64,000 nucleotides of DNA from Chlorops oryzae (lineage: Eukaryota; Arthropoda; Insecta; Diptera; Chloropidae), in assembly GCA_020466095.1 (NCBI GenBank), contig JAIPUU010001358.1, positions 1-64,000 on the forward strand, written 5' to 3'. A program made the position numbers and the translations under genes. The notes beneath the pieces were generated by a model that was not told where the DNA came from, searched no databases, and worked only from the letters and a program-made list of their open reading frames with translations. Positions 44,275-56,115 of the stretch are shown one piece after another (positions within the stretch are counted from its first letter, which is position 1; each line of letters starts with the position of its first letter).

Positions 44275-45046
44275 TTTTATACCCAGCGTAAGCGGGGTAT
44301 ATTAGTTTTGTGCAAATCTTGTAACAGGGAGAATTTAAGCTCCGGAGATATAGGAAAATATATATAGAAATGATCAGGATCAAAAACTGAATCGATTTAG
44401 ACATGTCCGTCTGTCCGTCCGTCCGTGGTCGGATCTCCTCCGAAACGGCTTAACCAATGAAGTCGAAATTTGGCACACATGTATATCGGGGTCCGAGTAT
44501 GATCCTAAGTAAAAATGGGAGACATCCGCCCACTGCCACGCCCACAAATGAATTTATTGTGTTTTCAGTAAAATGCTTGTAACTTGCGAACCACTCAACA
44601 CATTCTACTGATATTAGGTGTACTTGTAAACTACAAAAAGGCACATATCCTGGAAAAAAATGGACGCCGCCCTCCTCGAGCCACGCCCACAAATAAGCCC
44701 ATAAATAAGGGTTTATCGTTACTTGTGAAGTAAAAGGCGTAGAAGCTTCAAATTCGCAACATAGGTTGACCAAGGCAAATGAAAGGTGTAGGAACTAAAA
44801 TGTATGTGGCCCACCCACTGCCACGCCTAAAAATGAAGATTTTCTTAACTTCCGAAGTAAAAGGCGTAGAGCTTCAAATTCGCAACATAGGTTCATCAAG
44901 GCGAATGAAAGGTGTAGGAAAATAATTTATGTGGCCCGCCCACTGCCACGCCCACAAATAGAGAAGTAAAACATAGTGCGCTCATTATGTCGGGACGCTG
45001 GGTATTTCAAAGTCGGGCTTAGCCGACTTTAGCTTTCTTACTTGTT
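44275..45046 (+). mobile_element. DINE-1/mini-me-like element, family 2, near full length
   Basis: Starts TTTTATACCCAGCGTAAGCG, core AGGATCAAAAACTGAATCGA, (GTCY)n at 44406-44426, then two related blocks with GCCACGCCCACAAAT and AAAGGCGTAGA..CTTCAAATTCGC (44725-44905). It ends with the hairpin GTCGGGCTTAGCCGAC and TTTCTTACTTG. It follows family 1 directly, head to tail. Confidence 0.8.
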
Positions 45047-45259
45047 TTTTTTATTGAAATAATAGAAATCGGAAAATTAATGTTTTGAAACAATTATTTC
45101 TTTTATAAAATTCCTAACCGGTTGGATCTCTGATTACGAAAAGTAATTTCTGGCACTAATCGATTAAAAACAGCTCAAAATATTGCATGTCGGAGGTTAA
45201 ACGTGTAAAAAACATTTTGACAACATTCACTTAACATTAGTTTCTTTACATGAAACATA

Positions 45260-45743
45260 CTACGTTTATACGTACGCCTTATTCGCGAATAAGAATATCG
45301 CGATTAGCGATTTTTACCGTATAAACGGTCTTATTCGCGAATAGCTAATTCACGAAAGTTATTCGTGAATAGTGAGACTATTCGCGATAAACACGAAAGG
45401 TGATGCCACATTTTTCGCTGATTTCTCTCTTTTTGACGATCCGGCAGCGCTTTTGTTTAATTTGAGTTCAAAAATCTAGCAAAAAAGATGGAGAACGGAA
45501 AGGAAACCAACCGCTGCACATGGATAATACTTAAATCAGAGACTGACATTTTTTCACTTTTGAAAAACTAATTGGTAAAAGCATTCCTGATGCTATGAAA
45601 TCATGTGTCATGTGTGCTACCATTTCATTTCGTTTTGGCAGTCAGGTAGCGCTAAGACCAACTAATCTCGGTTGCCGTATAAACGGTGACTTCACTATTC
45701 GCGATATTCCTATTCGTGAATAAGGTTTAACGTATAAACGTAG
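45260..45743. mobile_element. MITE with ~45-bp inverted ends and TA flanks
   Basis: The ends CTACGTTTATACGTACGCC and complement CTACGTTTATACGTTAAACC continue into AATAAGAATATCGCGA-like palindromes. TA lies on each side (45258-45259, 45744-45745). A related copy ends at 17651. The interior contains a short frame starting MENGKETNRC. Confidence 0.75.
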
Positions 45744-45758
45744 TAACAGAAAGGGAGG

Positions 45759-45976
45759 GGTATTTCCACGAAAATGTTGCTCCTGTTACCATCATTTTAA
45801 TCTAAAAAAAAAGTAATGAAATGAAACTTTTTCGAATATTTGTATTTGTTAAATATATTGAACACTCATTTCGAATCGTTCAACAAGTAAAACTGTGCAG
45901 AAAAAATTTAATTTCAAATTTTTTTTTTTTTTTATTAAAACGATGGTAACGAGTGCAACATTTTCGTGGAAATACC
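45759..45976. mobile_element. MITE, 218 bp, 44-bp inverted ends
   Basis: GGTATTTCCACGAAAATGTT... at the left and ...AACATTTTCGTGGAAATACC at the right pair with few mismatches. Poly-A and poly-T tracts lie inside. TSD not resolved. Confidence 0.75.
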
Positions 45977-46142
45977 AAAGAGTATTAATATATATAAGAG
46001 CCGCCAACGTACTCTATGGCAAATCCCATTTTTGACTCGTTCTCGATGATACCACGTAGATGACGATCAAAGAGTATTAATAAATATAAGAGCAGCCAAC
46101 GTACTCTATTGCGAATGCCATTTTTCACTCATTCCCGATGCT
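45977..46142. repeat. Two-copy tandem repeat, ~90 bp
   Basis: AAAGAGTATTAATATATATA...GCCAACGTACTCTATGGC from ~45976 is repeated from ~46069 with small changes. Confidence 0.7.
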
Positions 46143-46192
46143 GGCCTCCGCATTACGATACACTATGCTTTGAAAACTGAAACGCTCACAAA

Positions 46193-46618
46193 CAGTGATG
46201 CCAGCTTAGCCCCCTTTTCGGGCTATTTTAGCCCTAATTGGTATGCCCAGAACGCAAAAAAAATTTTTTAGCCCGAAACTAAAATACGCGCAATTTTAGC
46301 CCATTTCCAACAAAAAACTTAGCCCTCTTTTGCGTTTTTGAAATTTTTAATTTTTTTATACATGTTATGTTAATAAAACGTACCTAGTTATAAATAAAAA
46401 AATGTTTTGAACGGTTTTATTGATTTTGTTAGCCAACTTAATAAAAAAAAAGTACAATTTCATCTGCGCCCACTTGAGGTTGAACAAACAAAATACTTTT
46501 GATATCCCTTTTTGGTTTTTTTTTTTTTGGTTTAATTTAGCCCTTTTTAGCTAACTGCGGTTTAGCCCTTTTTGACGAAACAATTACGCATTTCCTTTTT
46601 AAAGAGTTGGCATCACTG
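46193..46618. mobile_element. Non-autonomous hAT element, 426 bp
   Basis: The ends CAGTGATGCCA / TGGCATCACTG are flanked by the perfect 8-bp duplication CTCACAAA (46185-46192, 46619-46626). Subterminal TTAGCCC motifs recur at both sides. No transposase. Confidence 0.88.
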
Positions 46619-46626
46619 CTCACAAA

Positions 46627-47560
46627 GCATGAAATCGAGGAAAGAAAGACACTCGAAATGTAGGAATTGATAGAAAGGATCAAAACAAAATCGAAAATCT
46701 GACTTCTCGCCTTTACGCATTGAGAAACGGTTTTCATGTCTTATAGTTTTTCGGCGCTGTGCTGTTATTCTTTCGATTGCGTGCCTCACTTATGCGCATA
46801 TATGAGTTTGTGTGCGCGCCAATGTACGTACGTAGGTTTGTATTTGGCCGTTGTGTGCCTTTGCAAATTTCGGCCGCTGAAAAATTCAAAAATCGTTTTT
46901 CGAGTCGGTCCTTATGTTGTTTTCCTGTTTCTACGTGACCAATGCAAAGTCACTACCGTATGGTTCTGTAGGGTGACTTGCGCGGCGCTAAATGCGAGAA
47001 AGTCGAAGCCTGGTCGCTTCGATTTCCTTTTGTAACATTATGTGCTAGTTTTTTTTAGTTTTAATTCGACCCTTTTTTATATTTTAATTTTAATTACTTA
47101 TATATTTTTTTGGGCTTAGGGTCCAATCATTTCTATTACGAAATGTTAATTTTTAGCAATCGAAACAAAAATTTTTTCTGATATTTTTCTGATGCTAATG
47201 TAATTTTACTTTTGATATTAAAAATTATATAATCTACAACGTCTTCTAAAATCTCTTTTAATTTTATCCTCTGCTGAAATTAGTATTTTCAGTTGTAAAA
47301 ATACTCCCTTTAGGTGGGGCTAAATTAAAAATGAATTTTAGAAGACTTTTTGAATTGCCTTTATATTAAAATTTGTTCAATAAATTTAAGGATTTTTGTG
47401 AATATTACCAAAATATATTTAAATGTAAGAGAAAAAATTGTTGAAGTCAATAACAAAATTGAAATTTTCAAAAAACTTTTTTATGGGTCTTCAACGGACA
47501 ACGTATTTGCACCATCGAATGTACACAAGCTGAATCATTCCTTTTTTAAATACATAGTCG
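46627..47560. other. No supported gene
   Basis: Small frames (for example 46736-47035 plus, cysteine-rich) have no motif. The part at 46690-47035 is less AT-rich. Nothing else recognised. Confidence 0.35.
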
Positions 47561-47720
47561 TGTTCCATACTAGGCGACAGTCGCCGGAGACACATTTTGT
47601 TTTGATGGCGAGGGACGGTCGGAGAAGAGAGGAGAACAGCACCCCTCTCTCTTCCCCGGCCCTCTCTCTTCTTCAAAACAAAATGTGTCTCCGGCGACTG
47701 TCGCCTAGTATGGAACAGGA
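47561..47720. mobile_element. Palindromic MITE, 160 bp
   Basis: Arms of 45 bp, TGTTCCATACTAGGCGACAG... facing the exact complement ...CTGTCGCCTAGTATGGAACA, around a purine/pyrimidine-rich centre with GAGAGGAGAAC and CTCTCTCTTCC. TSD unresolved. Confidence 0.75.
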
Positions 47721-47846
47721 CATACAAGCATTCTTATGCTCATATATATAGAACTTCTTTTCCCTTCCACCGTCCTTCCAAGAACGAATTTTTCCCATTT
47801 CAATCAATCCTACTAAAAAAATTTCAAAAGTATGATACAGTGTGCA

Positions 47847-48565
47847 TCAATCATTTGATTTAAATCAAAACGGATTTAAATCATTTGATTTAATTCAAAA
47901 TGATTTCAATCATGTGATTTAAATCCAAAATGATTTTAATCATTTGATTTAAATCAGAAAGATTTCAATCATTTGATTTAAATCCAAAAAAATTTAAATC
48001 ATTTTTGAATGAAATCAGAAAGATTTCAATCATTTGATTTAAATACAAAAAAATTTAAATCAGTGTTGATTTAATTCAAAAATGATTTAAATCACTCTAT
48101 GTAAATCAAACAAGTGAGACTGATGTGGTCAGGTAAGCCCGACACTACAAACCCGAATTAGTGCACTTCATATTTCACTAAAACTATCTGTTTAGTGGTT
48201 TAAGCACTTTTTATATCTACTACCACATCAGTCTCACTTGTTTGATTTACATAGAGTGATTTAAATCATTTTTGAATTAAATCAACACTGATTTAAATTT
48301 TTTTGGATTTAAATCAAATGATTGAAAATCATTTTGAATTAAATCAAATGATTTAAATCCGTTTTGATTTAAATCAAATGATTGACAATTCAAAATATAA
48401 ATCAATTGATTCAGAAAAAGTGATTTATAAATCATCTTAAGGCAATCATCAAAGAATTAAATCAGATTTAAATCTTCATGATTTTCGATTAAAATGATTG
48501 CAATCAAAAGATAAATAAATCAAAATGATTTAAATCCGAAATGATTTAAATTTTTTACAGCTCTG
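47847..48565. mobile_element. Foldback FB2, copy B, left end missing
   Basis: Corresponds to 31486-32203. The right terminus TTTACAGCTCTG and TSD TTAAATAC (to ~48573) are kept; the left terminus is absent. Confidence 0.8.
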
Positions 48566-48573
48566 TTAAATAC

Positions 48574-48918
48574 TAATGCAGGTAGTTTTAAATCTGAAGA
48601 ACCTTAACATATTTGTCCTGAGAATGGTAGTTTAAATTTCAGTTTAATAGTTTTATTATCGTATCTTATTTTGAGAATGGTAATTTAAATTTCAGTTTTA
48701 AATTTTTATTGCGCTACCTTAATTTGGATTTTCCAGTTTTGTAGTATTTTAATAAGGTTCCCTAGATTTCTATTTTATTGCGGTACAAATGGCTAGACGC
48801 TTTAGTTATGTCTGCGTAATTGAAACTATTTATGTCGTAGGGACGTAACTCCTCCACCTTTGATTCAAGATTCTCCTGAATCTTGTTTATAACTCCATAT
48901 ATTTCTTTTATATGGTTA
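48574..48918 (-). pseudogene. Provirus env tail and 3' flank, copy B
   Basis: Same sequence as 32212-32556. Confidence 0.55.
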
Positions 48919-48922
48919 AGTT

Positions 48923-49295
48923 TTTAGTACTTTAGTACTTTATCGACTGACAGGATACCTATCAGGATTTGAGAGGATCGATGACGAGTGGAAGGACCTA
49001 GGAAAGATCTCCAACACAGGACTAACAGTAAGCAAACACACTAGAATATTTCTTATTTTGTCAGCAGGACTAAATTTTATTTATTAAATAATGTTCGCTT
49101 GAATTCACGTTTTAATCTCAATTACAATCAGAATCACTATTCGAATCAGACTGTTTTTTAGAAATGAATTTTCATCAAAAGTAAATTAATTTCCTTCACT
49201 TCTCAGCATACTTGATTGGAATATTCTACTTTGCAGGGCAACTTGATTACGACTTAAATGAGTGGAATTACAATTCTCCTTTGTAGGGCACTACA
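48923..49295 (-). repeat. 3' LTR, copy B
   Basis: Identical to the 3' LTR of copy A where compared, including the bases that differ from the 5' LTR. Confidence 0.9.
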
Positions 49296-49317
49296 ATACC
49301 CCCCGCCTAGCGGAAGG

Positions 49318-50602
49318 CTATAGGTATTTCGCAGGAAATCGCACATGTCTTCCGGATGCCGTAACGTAGGGTTTTTGGCTAACGTTTACTACGTCTGGCT
49401 CGTGCTCGGCTCTCTTCTTGCTGATGAGTTGTTTCTCATTCTCTGCTACTGGAATGTCGCCGAATATGTATGCAGCCTTCAGACGGTCAATAGAAATTTT
49501 CGCAGTCTTTTGACGCATTCTTACACTAAAATACTTATCGCTTCTTGACACCACTTCGAACGGGCCCTCGTAGTTGTATTCCAGCGGTGTTCGTATTCTG
49601 TCCACTCTTATGAAGACATATTTGCAGTCCTTCAAAGCAGGCTGAACAAAATTTCTTTCGATTCCATGTCGAGATGGTTTACGTATTGGCAGATCGGACA
49701 TGGCTTTGCGAAGAACTTTGACGAATTCGGATTCGGTAATATTGCTGTTTTGTTCGACGAAAAAATTCTCCTGGCAGACACACTGATGTTCCGAAAACCA
49801 GTTCCGCTGGGCATGCCCCGATGTCACTCTTTACTGTAGCTCTCATGCCCAATAATATTAGAGGAAGTGACGTTGTCCACTCGTTTGTTTCGCAACATTT
49901 AACAGCGGACTTCAAAGCGCGATGCCAGCGTTCAACCATTCCGTTAGATTGCGGGTGGTATGCAGTTGTGCGGAGATGGTTAATACCAAGCATTCTTGTG
50001 AGCTCTTGGAAAACCTGTGATTCGAACTGCCGTCCCAAATCGGTAGTTATTTTCTTCGGAACACCGTACACCGAAATCCAATGATTGATTAGGGCGCTCG
50101 CGACGGTTTCCGCGGTGATATCCATCAGGGGTACAGCAACCGGCCAACGTGAGAACCTATCAACGCATGTCAGGCAATATCGATAGCTGTTTGAACTTGG
50201 CAATGGCCCCACGATATCAATGTTAATGTGCGCAAAACGGGCATCTACCAAATCGTACTCCCCTAATGGTGCTTTCGTATGACGCTGGACCTTAGCTTTT
50301 TGACACGGGATGCATGCCCGCACAAAATTGGCAATATCTGTAGACATGGCTGGCCAAAAAAAACGCTCGCAGATCAATTTCTTCGTTGCTTTGATACCTG
50401 GATGAGATAAGGAATGAATCTTGCGGATGACCTCTTGGCGCATTGGGTGTGGGACGTATGGTTTGATCTTATTTCGTGTCACGTGACAGTACAGCTCTTT
50501 CGGGGAATCTGGAATAGACAAACTTTGCAAATCAACAGAAATGTTTTTACCGCCTCGCAAAAGTTCATGGAGTTGCTGATCTTCCTCTTGCAGTTTTGCC
50601 AT
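49318..50602 (-). pseudogene. CsRn1-type integrase, copy B
   Basis: Frames 50602-49679 and 49827-49318 translate identically to copy A, including the TTDLGRQF variant and the frameshift between core and C-terminal domain. Confidence 0.85.
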
Positions 50603-50633
50603 CTCTTCGAAGTTGATATCAGCCCGGACGGCA

Positions 50634-52064
50634 TTATATACGTGACAAAAAATCAGCTACATTGTTGTCTGCTCCAGGTAAGTGGCGAATGTCAGTACTA
50701 AACTGGCTTATAAAGTCGAGCTGGCGTACCCTTCGAGGTGATGCTTTTTCGGTTCTTTGCTTAAAGGCGAAAATCAATGGCTTATGATCCGTGTAAATCA
50801 CAAACTCTCTTCCTTCTAGTGCGTGTCTGAAATGCTGAACAGCTTGGAACACTGCGGTGAGCTCTCGGTCGTACGCGCTATAGTTTCGCTGCGCCGGCGA
50901 AAGTTTCCGGGAATAAAAACCAAGCGGTTGAATTTTTCCGTCGACAACTTGATGCAAGACTCCACCGACGGCGTCATCGGAGGCGTTTGACAGGTCATTT
51001 TTGCAGCTTTCGAATGCCGTGATTGTCTCTGGCGTCCAGGTAATTATGCGCTTATCATTCTTTCGGTTACCCGGTATTAGCTGTTGCAATATACTCTGGT
51101 TTCTTATCGCTTGGGGAATAAATGAACGGTCAAAATTAATCATCCCCAAAAATTTTTTTAATTCCTTGACAGTCTCCGGTTTGTGCGAAGTTTCGGATGG
51201 CATCGACTTTTTCCTCTGGAGGCTGCAGACCTTGGGAGGTTATTTGGTGGCCAAGAAACGTCACTTTTTGTTTACCAAACTGGCACTTATCAATGTTTAT
51301 TGATAGTTTTGCCTTTCGAAGACGGTCGAGAACGGTTCGCAGATGTTGTTCATGCTCAGCTTCGGATGACGACGCGATGAGAATGTCGTGCAATCAATAT
51401 AAAGACAAAGTCAAGCCCGTTTAGACTTTCATTCATATAACGCTGAAATGTTTGAGCCGCATTCCTTAAGCCAAACGTCATATACATAAATTCGAATAAC
51501 CCGAATGGAGTTACTATAGCGGTCTTTGGTACGTCTGACGGCTCAACCGGAATTTGGTGGTAAGCTTTCTGCAAATCAATCGTTGAAAAAAATTGTCTTA
51601 TTATGCAAAACTGTTGTTACATCGTGCAGGTACGGGATCGGATATCTGTCAGGAACGGTGATGTTGTTCAGGCACGATAATCGCCACATGGTCGCCAGTC
51701 CCCATTTGACTTTTTTACCAAATGTAAGGGGCTGGCCCAATTGCTCTTGGACGGACGGCAAATACCCGTTTCCATCAAGTACTGAAACTCCTTTTTTGTT
51801 GCTTGTAACTTCTCCGTGAGAGAGTCGCCTGGGTCGCGCAAATACCGGTGCTCCCTTCGTGATAATGTGGTGAGTGACTTCGGATTCGACTGGATTTTTG
51901 TTCACGTTGATTATTGCCAGATCCTTGTATTCTTGCAGAAGATGCGCGTAACGGTCACCCACGTTGTAGACCAAAATTCGCGGAGCGGCTGTACTTTTGG
52001 TCATGCATACAGATTCCAGTAACGTCTTTCTATCGATCAGCTTGTTCCTGGTCATGTCGACCAA
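50634..52064 (-). pseudogene. CsRn1-type reverse transcriptase and RNase H, copy B
   Basis: Same frames as copy A (52064-51576, 51574-51356, 51393-50634) with one further base inserted near 51181 that splits the RT thumb from RNase H. YIDD is broken as in copy A. Confidence 0.85.
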
Positions 52065-52423
52065 TAGGTCGTAGTGTTTAAGGAAGTCTGACCGAGGATA
52101 GGAGAGTTAACTTCTGCGACCACAAACGTCCACGGGAAATCACGTCGTAATCCAAGAGACAGTCGGATCCTTTTTTCGCCGTATGTTTGTATGTGCGACC
52201 CATTTGCTGCGAATAATTTTCTACAAGTAGGCTGTTCGGAGCTTCTACTACACGCTTTAGGTAATACCGATATGTCTGCACCAGTGTCGATCAAAAAATT
52301 TAATTTTGTGTTACTGTCATGGACCATTAGGCGAGCGACCTGACAGTATGCTTTTGATGCGGTCGCTTGATCAAAAGATGTCATTAGTTTTTTGTATTCG
52401 CATGAATACAAGGTTCGCGACAT
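52052..52423 (-). pseudogene. CsRn1-type protease, copy B
   Basis: Identical to copy A, with the LIDTGADISVLP active site. Confidence 0.8.
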
Positions 52424-53142
52424 TTTCGAGCCTTGTCTCCAAACTTATGGTGATACCAACATAAGATATCCTCTGAACCATTCTTCTTGTATTCCTTGTC
52501 GTAAGATCGCCTGCGAGAATTTGATCGTGATCGTCGTCTGTCGTTATTTTTATCCGTAAACTCTCCTGTTGATTTGCTTCTCCAGGTTATTAATTCGAGC
52601 ATTAATGTCTGTCCCGTAGGATGAATTTGGTCCAACTTCTGTTACCTTAGCACACTGTTGGTAATCGCCGACTTCCATGATTTTGTCCGCGAGTTTTGCA
52701 AGCTCAGGTAGGTTCGCTTCTGATGCTTGCAGGATAGCTCGGACTGTTGATGGTAGTCGCTGCAACCAGAGGGACTTCAGAAAGTCATTCGTTGCTTCAA
52801 ATTGTCAAATTTTCCAGTTTCGGGTGGATTCAGAATCGCGTCACGAACTTGCGACAACACATTGGAGTCCAAAGCGGCGACTATGGTGTTGAACTTGCAA
52901 GTGTCACTAACAACTGCTGCCAAAGCAAACTGCGCTTCGACGTGCGCTAACCAAATTTCTGGATGGTCTGTCCAAAACGGTGGTACTTTCACTGTTACAC
53001 GATTTATAAGGCCGCTCTGCTGAGGCGGGCGGTTAGTACTTGCAATAGTTAGTGCTTGTGCTGCCCCCGAGTTACGTTGGGTTCCATCGCCTTGCGCCTC
53101 CTCGTCGGAGTTAACGACCGGCATCCTGTATTTCGAAATCAA
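52384..53142 (-). pseudogene. CsRn1-type gag, copy B
   Basis: As in copy A, plus one extra base near 52560 that breaks the frame between the coiled region (NNLEKQINRR) and the R/S-rich zinc-finger part. The C-H-C-C finger is kept (52384-52635). Confidence 0.85.
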
Positions 53143-53156
53143 GTCGGGGTCACCAA

Positions 53157-53528
53157 TTTAGTACTTTAGTACTTTATCGACTGACAGGATACCTATCAGG
53201 ATTTGAGAGGATCGATGACGAGTGGAAGGACCTAGGAAAGATCTCCAACACAGGACTAACAGTAAGCAAACACACTAGAATATTCTTATTTTGTCAGCAG
53301 GACTAAATTTTATTTATTAAATAATGTTCGCTTGAATTTACGTTTTAATCTCAATTACAATCAGAATCACTATTCGAATCAGACTGTTTTTTAGAAATGA
53401 ATTTTCATCAAAAGTAATTTAATTTCCTTCACTTCTCAGCATACTTGATTGGAATATTCTACTTTGCAGGGCAACTTGATTACGACTTAAATGAGTGGAA
53501 TTACAATTCTCCTTTGTAGGGCACTACA
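53157..53528 (-). repeat. 5' LTR and primer site, copy B
   Basis: 372 bp, identical to the 5' LTR of copy A where compared. Confidence 0.9.
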
Positions 53529-53532
53529 AGTT

Positions 53533-54909
53533 CAATGTTATCAGGGTTTCTGTTTTGAACGTTATTTATAACTTTGATAGGATTTTTCTTTTTATATAAA
53601 TATATTATTATTACAATGATTAAAATAATTGCTATTCCCGTTGTTACATTTATTCCATAGGATACTGATTTATGAAATTGAAGCTCTTTTATTTGATTTG
53701 TATTATCGAAGCTCTCTAGACGAATGTCTTCAATTTAACTTTTCTATGTCCCATTGGATTGTTCAGTTGAATTTGAAATTTTTCATAGAATTCTTTTTTT
53801 TGTTGACGTATTCCCTATTTAAGAGCCCTATTTTACAATTAGCAAAATTTATAAGATTGTTACCATTTAATGTGATATTTCTCTTTGTGCAGTTCTGTGA
53901 TATTTTTTCGTTTTACCGCATTTTTGATTAATATTGTATCTTCTTCTATTACTACAACTTCGGTTCTATTATTTATTTTGGTATCGGCATGAGTTGTGGA
54001 AAATGCAATGATTACTTAATTTTAAGTCTCTTAATAAGGCATTTTCTTTAAAATTATAGTTCTTGTTTCTAATATTTACAATCAGTTCGTTATTTTGGTC
54101 GATTACAATATGGTTTTCGTTTGGTAGTGGAAATATCAGATTTAAATCGGTGCAAACATAACTTTTTGGAATTTTTATACAGATAACAATGGTGTCATTT
54201 TTGTATATTAGTAGTCCCATTTTAGATAATTTTAATTTATAAAAGTCAATTGAAAAACACTCAGTTTCTTCTTTACTTAATATATTTTGGAACAAAATAT
54301 TGTATTTAGCAGAAGCCACATTGTTTTGAATTTGGTCAATTTTTTTTCAATGAATGAAGTCTTATGCAACATTTCGTAGAATAATGTTTGTTTTGCTTTC
54401 TGCATTAACGGCGTTGAATGATTTTAAAATTGTAACCCTGTCTTCCTCTACTATTTTCTTTAAAGTATTTACGGATTTGTTGAAATTGCTCTTAATGATA
54501 AATCTGTTTGTTTGCGTTTTCAATTAAATTGTGGTTAATTTCTTTGTTTATTCTCAAAAATTCCTCGATTTCTTGTCTGTCCGAGTCGTCCATCAGTCCA
54601 AACAACCAGTTATAGACGGAACTGATGCCATTAATTAGCACTCTTTTTTGTCGGTGTGTTTTTTCTGGGGTAATTGATTTAACTTTTGCTACCAATAATA
54701 TCTAGTTCTGTCAAAATAATTTCTTTTTTCTCTTTTGCCATGTTAACAATTTGCATATTGTGCATAAAAGTATTTAAAATGTTTTGAATTTCCTCAGGTT
54801 TTACAATGTGTAGAATAGTGTTTGTATTATTTTGCGAATATATAATTGCAGAAAATTTACCAAAAATGTAAACTTTAATCGATTTTTTAAATTTAAATTT
54901 AAAAGCCAA
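53533..54909 (-). pseudogene. Errantivirus-type env, copy B
   Basis: The N-terminal frame 54909-54679 (starting MAFKFKFKKS) is open here because a base missing in copy A (near 38415) is present. The cleavage-site part (54695-54492), the middle part (54319-53969) and the transmembrane tail follow in shifted frames. The single-base differences from copy A fall in different places, so neither copy is a clean gene. Confidence 0.65.
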
Positions 54910-56115
54910 TATTTTAGCATTTAAAGAATTTTTATGTGCTACCGTTACACAGATATTGCACTTAAAAAAACCATTTTAGTATGAAACGTATATAAGAAAG
55001 TCCATGTTGTCAAAAAGTTTCTGTCTTTTAATATATAAATATCGCATATAAGAAATTTTTTCCTATAGGTATAAGACGACGGATATACGAGTAAGTTATA
55101 TGGATATCCTTGTCTTAACACAATATAACAAACATTCCTCTGTTAAACTTATAAAAAATTTAATTTTATTAAATATATCTTATTTTCTTGCTTAATTTTT
55201 TTTTAAAGATTTTTTATGAAACTCAAACATTAAAACAAAAAATACACACTCCTCTTAAAACTTATTTTTAACAAATTAACATTAGAAACTTCTAAAACAA
55301 ATTAAATAAAAAAAAAAATCAATAGTTGAACTTTAATAAAGGAATATTAAATTTTAAAAATAAGAGTTTTGAGGCCTTTTCTCCTTCGAGTCTGTTACGA
55401 TGTGGTGTATAATAAGATCCTGCGCCACTAAAATTCGCTCGCTGGGAACAACTCGTTGGTGGGGTGCATAAATAGTGTCTTGCTATAGGAAAAAAGACCC
55501 CATACTTCTGAAATTGGTAGCTATTCCGTCAATTTCAGCTCCTTTATGCTACTTATAGCTTTTATTTTTAGCTAGTTTCAGCATTTTTTGTTTTTTTTTG
55601 GCTATTTTTAGTAGCCGCTTTGCTCTCACACACACACTTGCATTTTCAATTTTGCCGATCCTGAATTAAACGCATTTGGAATGCCTTTAAGTTCCTTCAC
55701 ATAAATTTTCATACAAGAACGACCGTCTGAGGGCTGCTAAACGAAAAACGACAATAACATTGCGTATTGCGCAGGGGCGTTATGCTTGCACGAAATCGTC
55801 GATTAGTTTTGTTGTTGTCATGTGACTGTTTTTTTTTTATTACTTTGAAATTTAACATCGAAATGTGTAATTTCTTTTACTTATGAATGAATTATTTTTT
55901 TCCAAAGTTGGTGCGCTATATAAATAAATGAATTGATTTGGTGATGTGTGCCAAATTTGAGATATAGATTCAAAAACTGAATATTCGCATTCGCGAATAT
56001 GAGTAGACATTCGCATTCGCGAATGCTAAAATTTGACATTCGTTACATCACTAGTTTGTATCATTTACGATTTCTATTGTTCTCAGCTGAATTGCTGTAT
56101 AGCCGGACTCATCTT
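54910..56115. other. Provirus stretch between integrase and env, copy B
   Basis: Same sequence as 38550-39750, without supported genes. Confidence 0.35.

Larger units (their letters stand above)
48923..53528 (-). mobile_element. CsRn1-type Ty3/gypsy retrotransposon, copy B
   Basis: LTRs 48923-49295 and 53157-53528, TSD AGTT (48919-48922, 53529-53532), same primer site and gene order as copy A. It shares with copy A the five-base interruption of YIDD and the LTR differences, and has extra single-base insertions near 51181 and 52560. Confidence 0.9.

Noticed and set aside
46736..47035. 99-codon cysteine-rich plus-strand frame
   Set aside because: No signal peptide pattern or known cysteine framework, no splice context; likely chance.
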